In this document: positions 37,073 to 46,610 of the stretch, one piece after another
Layout: every line of letters starts with the position of its first letter
Numbering within the stretch: the first letter of the stretch is position 1
DNA from: Thalassobaculum fulvum
Lineage (GTDB): Bacteria > Pseudomonadota > Alphaproteobacteria > Thalassobaculales > Thalassobaculaceae
Assembly (NCBI RefSeq): GCF_014652915.1
Contig: NZ_BMZS01000010.1
Location: forward strand, 186,001 to 250,000
Direction of reading: 5' to 3'
DNA length: 64,000 nt
Program-made: the position numbers and the translations under genes
The notes under the pieces: model-generated
Database searches by the model: none
What the model saw: the letters and a program-made list of their open reading frames with translations, nothing else
What the model was told of the DNA's origin: nothing

Positions 37073-38449
37073 ATGACCAATAAACTGAACGTTCTCAGCG
37101 ACTCGGCGCTGATGGCGGCCGACACCGCCCACCATCTGCACCCGTTCACCGACTACAAGGCGCTGGCGGCCGAGGGCAGCCGGGTCATCGTACGCGCCGA
37201 GGGCTGCACTCTCTGGGACTCCCAGGGCAACGCGATCCTGGACGGCATGGCCGGTCTCTGGTGCGTGAACATCGGCTACGGCCGGGAGGAACTGGCCGAC
37301 GTCGCCGCCCGCCAGATGCGCGAGCTGCCGTACTACAACACCTTCTTCAAGACGACGACGCGGCCGGCGACCGAGCTCGCGACCCGGCTGGCGGAGCTGA
37401 CGCCGCCGGGGCTGGAGCACGTGTTCTTCGCCAACTCGGGGTCCGAGGCCAACGACACAATCGTGCGCATGGTGCGGCGGTACTGGCAGTTGCACGGCCA
37501 GCCCGAGCGGAACGTCATCATCAGCCGCGAGTACGCCTATCACGGCTCGACCCTGGTGGGGGCCAGCCTCGGCGGCATGAGCGCGATGCACAGCCAGACC
37601 GGCCTGCCGCTGCCCGGGTTCGAGCACATCCGGCCGCCGTACTATCTGCGCGACGGCGGCAACATGACCCCGCAGGAGTTCGGGGTCGCCGCCGCCCAGG
37701 CGCTCGAGGAGCGCATCCTCGCGCTCGGGCCGGAACGCGTCGCGGCGTTCATCGCCGAGCCGATCCAGGGTGCCGGCGGCGTCATCGTCCCGCCCGACAG
37801 CTATTTCCCGGAGATCCAGCGGATCTGCCGCGAGTACGGCATCCTGCTGATCGCCGACGAGGTGATCTGCGGGTTCGGGCGGACCGGCAACTGGTTCGGC
37901 TCGGAGACCTTCGGCATCGAGCCGGACCTGATGACGTTGGCGAAGGGGCTGTCGTCCGGCTACCTGCCGATCTCGGCGGTCATGGTCGGCGACCGGGTGG
38001 CGCGGACCCTGATCGACGAGGGCGGCGAGTTCTTCCACGGCTTCACCTATTCGGGTCATCCGGTGGCCTGCGCGGTGGCGCTCGAGAACCTGCGGATCAT
38101 GCAGGACGAGGGCCTGGTCGAGCGGGTCCGCGACGACATCGGCCCGTACTTCCAGGACCGGCTGCGCGAGCTGGCCGACCATCCGCTGGTCGGCGAGGTC
38201 CGCGGAGTCGGGCTGATCGCCGGGGTCGAGCTGGTGCGGGACAAGGACGGCCCGGTGTTCTTCCAGCCGGAAGGCAGGGTCGGGACGATCTGCCGCGACC
38301 ACTGCTTCCGCAACAACGTGATCATGCGGGCGGTGCGCGACGGCATGGTGATATCGCCGCCGCTGGTGATCAGCCATGCCGAGGTCGACCGGCTGGTCGA
38401 GACCGCGCGCCGCTGCTTCGACCTAACCCAGGCCGATATCGGTCTCTGA
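37073..38449 (+). CDS. spuC: Polyamine (putrescine)-pyruvate aminotransferase-like, class III
   Basis: This 458-residue class III PLP aminotransferase shows HLHPFTDYKALAAEGSRVI at the N-terminus and DGMAGLWCVNIGYGREELAD, both typical of SpuC/omega-amine aminotransferases. The PLP aspartate is in LLIADEVICGFGRTGNWFGS and the PLP lysine at about K291 in LMTLAKGLSSGY. Family enzymes move the amine of putrescine or similar compounds to pyruvate. ATG 37073 is chosen from the conserved start; the frame extends upstream through the operator region without conservation. It lies upstream of the Pot-type uptake genes. Confidence 0.88.
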   Translation: MTNKLNVLSDSALMAADTAHHLHPFTDYKALAAEGSRVIVRAEGCTLWDSQGNAILDGMAGLWCVNIGYGREELADVAARQMRELPYYNTFFKTTTRPATELATRLAELTPPGLEHVFFANSGSEANDTIVRMVRRYWQLHGQPERNVIISREYAYHGSTLVGASLGGMSAMHSQTGLPLPGFEHIRPPYYLRDGGNMTPQEFGVAAAQALEERILALGPERVAAFIAEPIQGAGGVIVPPDSYFPEIQRICREYGILLIADEVICGFGRTGNWFGSETFGIEPDLMTLAKGLSSGYLPISAVMVGDRVARTLIDEGGEFFHGFTYSGHPVACAVALENLRIMQDEGLVERVRDDIGPYFQDRLRELADHPLVGEVRGVGLIAGVELVRDKDGPVFFQPEGRVGTICRDHCFRNNVIMRAVRDGMVISPPLVISHAEVDRLVETARRCFDLTQADIGL

Positions 38450-38454
38450 CGCGC

Positions 38455-38494
38455 TTGCCGATCGCCGTTCCATTGCCCATAATAATTATGGCAA
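38455..38494 (+). promoter_or_regulatory. Probable promoter with overlapping palindrome
   Basis: TTGCCG (38455-38460) and CATAAT (38478-38483) are 17 bp apart, a good sigma-70-type spacing. The -10 lies inside the inverted repeat TTGCCCATAAT-A-ATTATGGCAA (38473-38494), a likely repressor site. The next gene starts at GTG 38508. Confidence 0.5.
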
Positions 38495-38507
38495 AGGAAT
38501 CGTTAAC

Positions 38508-38966
38508 GTGGCGATCGGTGTAAGCACATTGTCGCTGTCCGCGTACGGTGTGACGCCCGGCAGCGGAGCGGCCGCTCAGAACCCGGCGGGAGTGCCGCTC
38601 GGTTTGCGGGGGGCCGTGTCCCTCGGCAGCGGGCTGCGGACCGGGGTGACGGTGGTCGACCACGCGATCCGGTTCTCATCGGAGCTCGGCGAGGCGCGGG
38701 AACGCGCCCGCGAGGCGCAGCAGGAGGCGGCGCGGCTCGAGGCCGAGCTGGCGGAGGCGGAAGCGGCGGCGCGCCGGGACGAGCTGCGCAGCGAGGCGGA
38801 GGACGGCGCCTCGTCCTCGACCGCCTCGTCCCCGAGCGCCTCGTCCCCGAGCGCCTCGTCGGGATCCCCCGAGGAGTCGACCCGCCAGACGATCGTCGCC
38901 GCGGTCGCCGCCGGCCAGTCCGGCGAGGAGCCGCCGCGCGGCGCGTTCGTCGACTTTTCCGTCTGA
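38508..38966 (+). CDS. Hypothetical protein with coiled coil and Ser/Ala-Pro repeats
   Basis: This 152-residue protein has no family I recognise. The first 65 residues are Gly/Ala/Val-rich without a clear membrane helix. Residues about 58-98 form a strongly charged coiled-coil-like helix (ELGEARERAREAQQEAARLE). A Ser/Pro-rich linker encoded by a 15-bp tandem repeat follows, then a short tail. GTG 38508 follows AAAGGA by 9-10 bp and a good promoter, which argues for a real gene. It separates the aminotransferase from the Pot-type genes. Confidence 0.6.
   Translation: MAIGVSTLSLSAYGVTPGSGAAAQNPAGVPLGLRGAVSLGSGLRTGVTVVDHAIRFSSELGEARERAREAQQEAARLEAELAEAEAAARRDELRSEAEDGASSSTASSPSASSPSASSGSPEESTRQTIVAAVAAGQSGEEPPRGAFVDFSV
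38808..38860 (+). repeat. 15-bp coding tandem repeat
   Basis: GCCTCGTCCCCGAGC occurs at 38823 and 38838, with a degenerate copy at 38808 (GCCTCGTCCTCGACC) and a partial fourth at 38853. It encodes the ASSPS-type linker of the surrounding hypothetical protein. Confidence 0.85.
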
Positions 38967-39120
38967 GCGTTCGGGAATCTCCTCCGTCGGGTCGGGATCG
39001 CCGGCGTCATTGACAGCCGGCGGGCCAGCGTTTTGACTTTCGGCAATGCACAATCACGGCGGCACGGGCGGCGCAGGTCGTCCGCAAGCGGTCCGGATCG
39101 TAGAACAGGAGACTCGACGG

Positions 39121-40197
39121 ATGGTTGACCACACTCCTCGGCGCGCGACGCGCCGCTCCTTCCTCGCCGGCACCGGGGCCGTGGCTGCCGGCGTTACCCT
39201 GCTGCCGAAGTTCGGCTGGGCGGCGGAGGAGAAGAAGCTCAACTTCTACAACTGGGACACCTACATCGGCGAGACCACGCTCGACGACTTCAAGAAGGCG
39301 AGCGGCGTCGAGGTCACCATGGACCTGTTCGCCGACAACGACGAGCTGTTCGCCAAGCTGAAGGAAGGCAACCCCGGCTACGACGTGATCGTGCCGACCA
39401 ACGACTACACCGAGCGGATGATCGCGGCGAACATGCTCGTGCCGCTCGATCACGCCAAGATCCCGAACATCAAGAACATCGGAAAGGCGTTCCTGAACCC
39501 GGCCTTCGACCCGGGGCGGAAGTACTCGCTGCCGTACATGTGGGGCACGGTCGGCATCGGCTACCGCAAGAGCCGGGTGGACGGCGTGCCGGACAGCTGG
39601 AAGTGGCTCTACGATTCCAGCAAGTATGCCGGCAAGATCGCCCTGCTCGGCGCGCCGGGCACGGTGCTGCAGGTCGGCTGCAAGTACATGGGCTGGCCGC
39701 TCAACGAGAAGGATCCGGCGAAGCTGGAGAAGGTCGCCGAGCTGCTGATCAAGCAGAAGCCGCACATCAAGGTGTTCGCCGAGGACAACGGCCAGGACCT
39801 GCTGCTGTCCGGCGAGGTCGACCTGACCATGGAGTGGAACGGCGACATCCTGCAGGTGATGGCCGAGGACCCCGACATCTCCTACGTGGTCCCGAAGGAG
39901 GGCGGGCTGCTGTGGGAGGACACCCTGGCGATCCCGACCGGCGCACCGCACCCGGAGAACGCCCATGCCTTCATCAACTTCCTGCTGGGCGCCGAGACCG
40001 GCGCGGCGATCGCCGACTTCATCCAGTACGCGACCCCGAACGCCGCGGCCAAGGCGCTGATGAAGCCCGAGTACACCGGCAACCCCGCGATCTTCCCGCC
40101 GGACGACGTGATCGAGCGGTGCGAGACCGCGATCTACCAGGGCCCCGAATACACCCAGCTGGTCGACCGGCTCTGGACGCGGATCGGCGCCGCCTGA
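39121..40197 (+). CDS. potF: Polyamine ABC transporter substrate-binding protein
   Basis: This 358-residue periplasmic protein starts with a twin-arginine-like signal (RRATRRSFLAGTG, hydrophobic to about 35). The mature region KLNFYNWDTYIGETTLDDFK is the classic PotD/PotF start. It is followed by YDVIVPTNDYTERMI, GLLWEDTLAIPTGAPHPENA and other family segments. It should bind putrescine or spermidine and feed the permeases encoded next. AGGAGA precedes ATG 39121; a longer reading from 39046 has no signal-peptide logic. It is first gene of a four-gene transport operon. Confidence 0.93.
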   Translation: MVDHTPRRATRRSFLAGTGAVAAGVTLLPKFGWAAEEKKLNFYNWDTYIGETTLDDFKKASGVEVTMDLFADNDELFAKLKEGNPGYDVIVPTNDYTERMIAANMLVPLDHAKIPNIKNIGKAFLNPAFDPGRKYSLPYMWGTVGIGYRKSRVDGVPDSWKWLYDSSKYAGKIALLGAPGTVLQVGCKYMGWPLNEKDPAKLEKVAELLIKQKPHIKVFAEDNGQDLLLSGEVDLTMEWNGDILQVMAEDPDISYVVPKEGGLLWEDTLAIPTGAPHPENAHAFINFLLGAETGAAIADFIQYATPNAAAKALMKPEYTGNPAIFPPDDVIERCETAIYQGPEYTQLVDRLWTRIGAA

Positions 40198-40227
40198 CCT
40201 CGCGGGTCCGGCCGGGGGGCGGGAGAC

Positions 40228-41148
40228 ATGGAGAGCTGGCGGCGGAACCCGCTGGTGTTCTGGGTGACCGGCCTGCCGCCGACGGCATGGCTTCTGCTGT
40301 TCTTCCTGGTCCCGCTTGCGCTGGTCTGGGTGCTCAGCTTCGCCGAGCTGCGCGGCGTAGTGGAAATGGAGGTCACGGGCACGTTCGCCAACTACGTGCG
40401 GGCCCTTGACCCCCTGTACCTGCAGATCTTCGGCAAGTCGTTCGTGTTCGCCGGGCTGACCACCCTGGTTTCCCTGGTGTTCGGGTTTCCGGTGGCGCTC
40501 GCCATCGTGTTCGCGCCGCGGCGCTGGCGGGCGGTGCTGCTGCTGCTGGTGATCCTGCCGTTCTGGACCAACCTGCTGATCCGCACCTACGCGCTGATCG
40601 CGGTGCTGCGGACCCGCGGCTTCGTCAACTTCACCCTGGAGTGGTTCTGGGAGAAGGCGAACGCAGTGCTGTCGCTGCTCGGCCTCGGCTCCTTCCAGCT
40701 GCTGGGGGAGCGGTTCGAGCCGCTGGAACTGCTGTACAACAACACCGCGGTGGTGATCGGGCTGGTCTACGTTCACCTGCCGTTCATGGTGCTGCCGCTC
40801 TACGCCTCGCTGGAGAAGCTCGACCGGTCGCTGATCGAGGCGGCCCTGGACCTCGGGGCGTCCCAGTTCCGCGCCTTCGCGACGGTGGTGGTGCCGCTGG
40901 CCCTGCCGGGCATCATCTCGGGCGCGATCCTGGTGTTCATCCCGGCCCTCGGGTCGTTCCTGACGCCGGACCTGCTGGGCGGCACCGACAGCCAGATGAT
41001 CGCCAACGTGATCGAGCGGCAGTTCAAGAGCGCCAACGACTGGCCGTTCGGCTCGGCCCTGTCGTTCCTGCTTATGTACCTGACGTTCGGGGCGCTGGCG
41101 CTGCGGGCGCTGTACACCCGTCGGACCGCCGGCCAGGGACGGGCCTGA
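40228..41148 (+). CDS. potH: Polyamine ABC transporter permease (PotB/PotH type)
   Basis: This 306-residue protein has six predicted helices. The segment FWTNLLIRTYALIAVLRTRG is typical of PotB/PotH, and the EAA-type coupling loop LIEAALDLGASQFRAFATVV is near residue 205. It begins 30 bp after the binding-protein gene. Its stop overlaps the next start in TGATG. It forms the membrane channel with the following permease. Confidence 0.92.
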   Translation: MESWRRNPLVFWVTGLPPTAWLLLFFLVPLALVWVLSFAELRGVVEMEVTGTFANYVRALDPLYLQIFGKSFVFAGLTTLVSLVFGFPVALAIVFAPRRWRAVLLLLVILPFWTNLLIRTYALIAVLRTRGFVNFTLEWFWEKANAVLSLLGLGSFQLLGERFEPLELLYNNTAVVIGLVYVHLPFMVLPLYASLEKLDRSLIEAALDLGASQFRAFATVVVPLALPGIISGAILVFIPALGSFLTPDLLGGTDSQMIANVIERQFKSANDWPFGSALSFLLMYLTFGALALRALYTRRTAGQGRA

Positions 41149-41987
41149 TGGCGACCCCGATCGGCCCGCTCGACTACACCCGGCGGCTGTGGGTCCGGCT
41201 GACCCTGCTGGTGGTGTTCGTGTTCCTGTACGCGCCGATCGCCACGCTGATCGCGTTCAGCTTCAACGACAGCCGCCGCAACATCGTCTGGAACGGCTTC
41301 ACGCTGAAATACTACGAGAAGGCGCTCGGCAACGAGGGGCTGATCGAGGCGTTCGCCAACTCGCTGACCATCGCGGTGCTCTCGACCCTGGTCTCGATCG
41401 TGTTGGGGGCGCTGGTCGCGGTGCTGCTGTGGCGGTTCCGGTTCCCCGGCAAGGCCGGCTACGAGGGGGTGGTGGCGCTGCCCATCGTCATTCCCGAGAT
41501 CTGCATGGGCGTGGCGATGCTGGCGTTCTTCTCGCGGATCGGCTGGCCGAGCGACATGGTGTGGCCGTTCAACCTGTCGGCCATCATCATCGCCCACGTC
41601 TCGTTCAGCTTCCCGTTCGTGGCGGTGGTCGTGCGCGCCCGGCTCGAGGGATTCAACCGCGAGCTGGCCGAGGCGGCCCAGGACCTGGGCGCCACCGAGT
41701 GGCAGGTGTTCCGGGACGTGATGATCCCGTTCCTGCGGCCGGGCCTTGTGGCCGGCGGCATGCTGGCGTTCACCCTGTCGCTCGACGACTTCGTGATCAC
41801 CTTCTTCACCTCCGGCCCGAACACCGTGACCTTCCCGGTGAAGGTCTATTCGATGGTCCGGTTCTCGGTGACGCCGGAGGTCAACGCCGCCTCGACCGTG
41901 CTGATCGTGGTGACGGTGGTGATGACGGCGGCGGCCCTCTGGATGCAGCACCGGGCCGGGATGAAGGCCGAGGAGGCGGCGGGATGA
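41148..41987 (+). CDS. potI: Polyamine ABC transporter permease (PotC/PotI type)
   Basis: This 279-residue permease shows LYAPIATLIAFSFNDSRRNI and WNGFTLKYYEKALGNEGLIE, the PotC/PotI start. ALPIVIPEICMGVAMLAFFS and the coupling loop ELAEAAQDLGATEWQVFRDV follow. The start ATG overlaps the previous stop by one base, and its own stop overlaps the ATPase start (ATGA). This compact spacing indicates translational coupling. Confidence 0.93.
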   Translation: MATPIGPLDYTRRLWVRLTLLVVFVFLYAPIATLIAFSFNDSRRNIVWNGFTLKYYEKALGNEGLIEAFANSLTIAVLSTLVSIVLGALVAVLLWRFRFPGKAGYEGVVALPIVIPEICMGVAMLAFFSRIGWPSDMVWPFNLSAIIIAHVSFSFPFVAVVVRARLEGFNRELAEAAQDLGATEWQVFRDVMIPFLRPGLVAGGMLAFTLSLDDFVITFFTSGPNTVTFPVKVYSMVRFSVTPEVNAASTVLIVVTVVMTAAALWMQHRAGMKAEEAAG

Positions 41988-43117
41988 GCACTGAGCAGGA
42001 GGTCGGCGAGACTCCGGTCGGCGAAACCCCGATCATCGAGATCGCGGGCCTGAGCAAGCACTACGGGTCGGTGACCGCCGTCGACGACGTCGACCTGACG
42101 ATCCGGCGCGGCGAGTTCTTCGCCCTGCTGGGCCCCTCCGGCTGCGGCAAGACCACCCTGCTGCGGATGCTGGCAGGGCTCGAGTTGCCGACCGCCGGCA
42201 CCATCCGGATCGACGGCCAGGACATGTCCGCGGTGCCGGCCAACCGGCGGCCGGTGAACATGGTGTTCCAGTCCTATGCAGTGTTCCCGCACATGACCGT
42301 CCGGGACAACGTGGCCTACGGCCTGAAGGTCGACGGCGTGCCGCGGCAGGAGGCGTATCGCCGGGCCGAGGAGGCGCTGGAACTGGTGAAGCTCGGCGGC
42401 TACGGGCCGCGGCGTCCCGACCAGCTGTCCGGCGGCCAGCGCCAGCGGGTGGCCCTGGCCCGGGCGCTGGTGAAGCGCCCGAAGGTGCTGCTGCTGGACG
42501 AGCCGCTGTCGGCGCTGGACGCCAAGCTGCGCGAGCAGATGCGGTTCGAGCTGGTGAACCTGCAGGAGAGCGTCGGCATCACCTTCGTGGTGGTGACCCA
42601 CGACCAGGACGAGGCGCTGTCGATGGCCAGCCGGATCGCCGTCATGGACCACGGCCGGGTCCAGCAGACGGCACCGCCGGCCGAGCTGTACGAGTTCCCC
42701 CGCACCAAGTTCGTCGCCGACTTCATCGGCTCGGTCAACCTGATCGAGGGAACCGTCGAGGCCAGCGACGACGGTCTGGTCAGGCTGTCGGCGCCGGCCC
42801 TGCAGGTGCCGGTGGAGATCGAGCAGGCGAGCGGGCTGCCGGCCGGATCGACCGGCTGGCTGGCGCTGCGGCCCGAGAAGGTCGACATCTCGCGCGAACC
42901 GCCGGATGACGCCGGCCGCAACACGGTGGCCGGGACCGTCGAGGAGATCACCTATCTCGGCGACGTGTCGATCTTCCACGTCCGCCTGACCGCGGACCAG
43001 CCGCTGATCAAGGTGACGATCGCCAACCTCGACCGGGTGACCCGCCGGCCGTTCACCTGGGGCGACCGGGTTCACCTGTCCTGGGCGCCGACCTGCGGGG
43101 TCGTCCTGGCGCAATGA
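41984..43117 (+). CDS. potG: Polyamine ABC transporter ATP-binding protein
   Basis: This 377-residue ATPase has Walker [10 protein letters not shown] (50-58), [15 protein letters not shown] near 150, [16 protein letters not shown], the switch region [14 protein letters not shown] and a C-terminal TOBE domain (about 290-377). This is the PotA/PotG plan for importer ATPases. Its start overlaps the permease stop and its stop overlaps the hydrolase start, making a five-gene run. It energises putrescine/spermidine-type uptake. Confidence 0.93.
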   Translation: MSTEQEVGETPVGETPIIEIAGLSKHYGSVTAVDDVDLTIRRGEFFALLGPSGCGKTTLLRMLAGLELPTAGTIRIDGQDMSAVPANRRPVNMVFQSYAVFPHMTVRDNVAYGLKVDGVPRQEAYRRAEEALELVKLGGYGPRRPDQLSGGQRQRVALARALVKRPKVLLLDEPLSALDAKLREQMRFELVNLQESVGITFVVVTHDQDEALSMASRIAVMDHGRVQQTAPPAELYEFPRTKFVADFIGSVNLIEGTVEASDDGLVRLSAPALQVPVEIEQASGLPAGSTGWLALRPEKVDISREPPDDAGRNTVAGTVEEITYLGDVSIFHVRLTADQPLIKVTIANLDRVTRRPFTWGDRVHLSWAPTCGVVLAQ

Positions 43118-44097
43118 CGTCGGCACCGTCCGTCGCCATCGAGGCGGCCGGCGGCCGCGTCCTGCGCGTGCCGCGGCCGGGCGGGATCGAGCTGCGGGCG
43201 GCGCACTTCCCCGGGGGCGGCGACCCGGGACGCGGCGACTCGGCGGGCAGCGAGCGCGGGCGCTGCGTGTTCCTGCCCGGCTATACCGAGTTCATCGAGA
43301 AGAACCTGGACTCGATCGCCGAACTGACCGCCCGCGGGTTCGAGGTCGCGACCCTGGACTGGCGCGGCCAGGGCCTGTCGGACCGGCTGCTGCCGGACCG
43401 CCACAAGGGGCACATCGACCGGATGGAGACCCATCTCGAGGACCTCGCGGCAGTCCTCGACGCGATCGCCGGGTTCGCGGGCGGCCCGCCGCCTAGCGTG
43501 GTCGCGCATTCGATGGGGGCGCACCTCGCCCTGCGCTATTGCATGGCGGCTCCGGAGCGGGTGGCGCGGGCGGTGCTGATCGCCCCGATGCTGGGGATCG
43601 GACGGACCGGAATGCCGGTCGGGCTGGCACGGCTTCTGGTCGAGGGGTTCTGCCTGACCCCGATGGTCGACAGCTACATTCTCGGCGGTGCCGGCTACGG
43701 CGAGCGCCGCCGGCGGTTCGAGGGCAATCCGCTGACCAGCGACCGCGAGCAGTTCGAGGCGCTGCACCGGATGCTCGACGCGAATCCCGACCTGGCGCTC
43801 GGCGATCCGACCTTCGCCTGGGTGCGGGCGGCGTTCCGCTCGATCGACGCGGTCATGGCGCCGGGCGCGCTGGAGGCGGTCCGCACGCCGCTGATGGTCG
43901 CTCTCGCCGGGCAGGAGACCATCGTCGAGAACGCGGCGATCGAGTGCGCCGTGGCGCGGTTGCCGGATGCCAGGCTCGTCCGGTTCCCGGATGCCAGGCA
44001 CGAGATCCTGCGGGAGCGCGCGCCGGTCCGCCGGGCCTTCTGGGAGGCGGTCGACCGGTTCCTTGCCGATACGGCAGCACAGCCGGCGATCCGCTGA
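43114..44097 (+). CDS. Alpha/beta hydrolase, lysophospholipase-like
   Basis: This 327-residue serine hydrolase has an oxyanion-side GRCVFLPGYTEFIEKNLDSI and LDWRGQGLSDRLLPDRHKGH. The nucleophile is in VVAHSMGAH (S133; first Gly replaced by Ala) and the catalytic His in FPDARHEILRE. The pattern resembles PldB-type monoacylglycerol/lysophospholipases. No signal peptide is seen. Its ATG overlaps the transporter ATPase stop (ATGA), so it is co-transcribed with the polyamine uptake genes, though a functional link is not obvious. Confidence 0.85.
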   Translation: MTSAPSVAIEAAGGRVLRVPRPGGIELRAAHFPGGGDPGRGDSAGSERGRCVFLPGYTEFIEKNLDSIAELTARGFEVATLDWRGQGLSDRLLPDRHKGHIDRMETHLEDLAAVLDAIAGFAGGPPPSVVAHSMGAHLALRYCMAAPERVARAVLIAPMLGIGRTGMPVGLARLLVEGFCLTPMVDSYILGGAGYGERRRRFEGNPLTSDREQFEALHRMLDANPDLALGDPTFAWVRAAFRSIDAVMAPGALEAVRTPLMVALAGQETIVENAAIECAVARLPDARLVRFPDARHEILRERAPVRRAFWEAVDRFLADTAAQPAIR

Positions 44098-44170
44098 GGC
44101 GTTGCAAACGCGCCGGCGACCCGTACCATCGGGTGGCGCATTGGACGGCCGGGCGGCGAAGGAGGGCGGG

Positions 44171-44341
44171 GTGCTGCTGATCGAACGGATGATGGCCCGG
44201 GTCGTGGAGTTCATCGCCTGCGACCTGTTCGGGCTGGACAGCCGCGACGTCGAGCGCGCGCGGGACCGGCAGTTCGGGCCGGGCACGCCGCCGCCGGCGC
44301 CGCGCGAGCGCCGCCAGGTGATCGTCCGGTTCGGGCGTTGA
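44171..44341 (+). CDS. Small hypothetical protein
   Basis: This 56-residue frame begins GTG 44171 after AAGGAGGGCGGG (ATG 44189 is an alternative) and ends RRQVIVRFGR. A hydrophobic/amphipathic N-terminal half (LLIERMMARVVEFIACDLFG) is followed by a charged, Pro-rich tail. I recognise no family. It is supported mainly by the strong ribosome-binding site. Confidence 0.4.
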   Translation: MLLIERMMARVVEFIACDLFGLDSRDVERARDRQFGPGTPPPAPRERRQVIVRFGR

Positions 44342-44363
44342 CGGGGATCGGCGGCCGCGCCGG

Positions 44364-45599
44364 TCAGGCCCAGGCGCCGATCGCCGCGCCGGCGAGCCCG
44401 TAGCCGATCACCACCATCCAAGGCGGGGCCTTCCAGACTTCCAGCAGCAGGTAGGCGACCAGCACGGCGGCGACGTCCCGCGGTCCCGCGATCGCGGCGC
44501 TGGCGACCGGGTCGTACAGCACCGCCACCAGCAGGCCGACGACGGCGGCGTTGATGCCGTCGAGGCCGGCCCGGGCCGGCGCCCAGGCGCGAAGCCGATC
44601 CCAGAACGGCAGTGCCCCGAACAGGATCAGCGCCGACGGCAGGAAGATCCCGACCAGCGCCAGCGCACCCCCTAGGGCGCCACCAAGAGGGCCGCCCGGG
44701 GCCGGGGCGGCGGTTCCAAGAAAGGCGGCGAAAGTGAACAGCGGCCCGGGCACCGCCTGGGCCAGCCCGTACCCCGCCAGGAAGGTGTCGCGGGCCACCA
44801 GGCCGGTCTTCACGGTGTCCGCCTCCAGCAGCGGCAGGACCACATGGCCGCCGCCGAACACGAGTGAGCCGGCGCGGAACGCCGCCTCGGCCATCCGCAG
44901 GCCCTCCGGCACGGCGAACACCAGCGGAGCGGCTAGGAGGGCCGCCATGATCGCCAGCAGGGCCAGGCCCACGGACACCGGGACGCCGGCAGCGGAGGCC
45001 GGACCGCCGGTCGCCGCGGCCGCGCCCCGTCGCCGACCGACCAGCAGGCCGGCGACGCCACCGAGCGCGATCGCGCCGAGCTGTCCGGAGAGACCCGGCA
45101 GGACCAGGGCGGTCGTCGCTCCGGCGACCAGGATCGAGGCATGGGTCGGATCGGCCGCCAGCCGGCTCGCCATCTGATGCACCGCCTGCGCCACCACCGC
45201 GACCGCCACCAGCTTCAGGCCGTGGATCGCGGCAGCCGTCGCCGGGTCGCCGGTCCCGAACGCCACCGCGCCGAGCCCGGCCAGGATCATCAGGATGGCC
45301 GACGGCAGGGTGAAGCCGAGCCAGGCGGCGACCGCGCCGACCGGCCCGGCGCGCCGGGCCCCGAGCGCCAGCCCGACCTGCGACGAGGCCGGGCCGGGCA
45401 GGAACTGGCACAGTGCGACGGTGTCGGCATAGGCGGTGTCGTCCAGCCAGCGACGGCGCTCGACGAACTCGGTGCGGAAGTAGCCGATATGGGCGACCGG
45501 CCCGCCGAACGCGCTCAGCCCGAGCTTAAGGAAGGCGAGGAATACTTCGCCGGCGCTGCCGGGTTGCGTAGCCGGCGCACGGTCGCTGGTATCCGGCAT
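44364..45599 (-). CDS. chrA: Chromate transporter (CHR family, two-domain)
   Basis: This 411-residue membrane protein has two homologous halves. The first contains FLKLGLSAFGGPVAHIGYFR and LCQFLPGPASSQVGLALG; the second FRAGSLVFGGGHVVLPLLEA and GYGLAQAVPGPLFTFAAFLG. These Gly-Gly-Pro/His and Pro-Gly-Pro motifs define ChrA, which exports chromate. Bidomain ChrA proteins are usually about 400 residues. ATG 45599 follows the conserved start; the longer upstream frame crosses the divergent promoter region of the SDR gene. Confidence 0.9.
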   Translation of the reverse strand: MPDTSDRAPATQPGSAGEVFLAFLKLGLSAFGGPVAHIGYFRTEFVERRRWLDDTAYADTVALCQFLPGPASSQVGLALGARRAGPVGAVAAWLGFTLPSAILMILAGLGAVAFGTGDPATAAAIHGLKLVAVAVVAQAVHQMASRLAADPTHASILVAGATTALVLPGLSGQLGAIALGGVAGLLVGRRRGAAAATGGPASAAGVPVSVGLALLAIMAALLAAPLVFAVPEGLRMAEAAFRAGSLVFGGGHVVLPLLEADTVKTGLVARDTFLAGYGLAQAVPGPLFTFAAFLGTAAPAPGGPLGGALGGALALVGIFLPSALILFGALPFWDRLRAWAPARAGLDGINAAVVGLLVAVLYDPVASAAIAGPRDVAAVLVAYLLLEVWKAPPWMVVIGYGLAGAAIGAWA

Positions 45600-45750
45600 G
45601 AAGGCGGTCTCCCCGTTCGGCGTCGATCGTCGCTCGCAACCGGGGAGGCCGGCCGGAGTACCCGGATTTCGGCGGCATCGCGTTCCGATCTCCGGCGAGG
45701 CATTATGCGGCCGGCGCGGGATGCCTGTGAACCGAAACGAGGAGACGAGC

Positions 45751-46551
45751 ATGGCGGGGCGTTTGGCCGGCAAGGTGGCGGTCGTGACCGGGGCCGGGTC
45801 GATCGGGCCCGGCTGGGGCAACGGCAAGGCGACCTCGGTCCTGTTCGCCCGCGAGGGCGCGAAGGTGGTGTGCGTCGACATCAATCCCGAGGCCGCGGAG
45901 GAGACGCGGTCGATCGTCGAATCGGAGGGCAACGAGGCCATCGCCGTGACCTGCGACGTGTCCCGCAAGGACCAGGTCGACGCCATGGTGCACGCCACCG
46001 TGGCGGCGTTCGGCGGCATCGACATCCTGGACAACAACGTCGGGATCGTCCGGGTCGGCGGGCCGGTCGAGATCGAGGAAGGCGACTGGGACCGGGTGCT
46101 CGACGTCAACCTGAAGAGCGCCTACCTAGTCTGCAAGGCGGTGATCCCGGAGATGCTGAAGCGCGGCGGCGGCGCGATCGTGAACATCTCCTCGATCGCC
46201 GGCATCCGCCACACCGGCGTCGACTACATCACCTATTCGACCACCAAGGGCGCGTTGATCCCGTTCAGCCGGGCGATCGCGCTGCAGTATGCGCGCCAGG
46301 GCATCCGCTCGAACTGCATCCTGCCCGGGCTGATGAACACCCCGCTGATCTTCGCCGGCCTGCCGGACGCCTACGCCAAGGGCGACGCGCAGGAAATGGT
46401 GCGGTTGCGCGACGCCCAGTGCCCGACCGGCAAGATGGGGGACGCCTGGGACGTCGCCCATGCCGCCTTGTTCCTGGCCTCGGACGAGGCCAAGTACGTG
46501 ACGGCGACCGAATTGGTGGTGGACGGCGGGATCACTGCCAAATTTGCGTAA
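45751..46551 (+). CDS. Short-chain dehydrogenase/reductase
   Basis: This 266-residue classical SDR has KVAVVTGAGSIGPGWGNGKA (cofactor loop TGAGSIGPG), the NNVG motif replacing NNAG in DILDNNVGIV, catalytic ISSIAGIR and YSTTK (Y162, K166). VDINPEAAEE suggests an acidic residue after strand 2 and hence NAD(H). The loop GSIGPGWGNGKA has a short insertion compared with TGxxxGIG. The substrate is unknown. GAGGAGA precedes ATG 45751. It is divergent from chrA. Confidence 0.9.
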   Translation: MAGRLAGKVAVVTGAGSIGPGWGNGKATSVLFAREGAKVVCVDINPEAAEETRSIVESEGNEAIAVTCDVSRKDQVDAMVHATVAAFGGIDILDNNVGIVRVGGPVEIEEGDWDRVLDVNLKSAYLVCKAVIPEMLKRGGGAIVNISSIAGIRHTGVDYITYSTTKGALIPFSRAIALQYARQGIRSNCILPGLMNTPLIFAGLPDAYAKGDAQEMVRLRDAQCPTGKMGDAWDVAHAALFLASDEAKYVTATELVVDGGITAKFA

Positions 46552-46610
46552 CAATTGCGTGGCTGATATCCGGCGTGCGCGCGCATCCCGAGGAACGGAG
46601 AAACGGGTTC

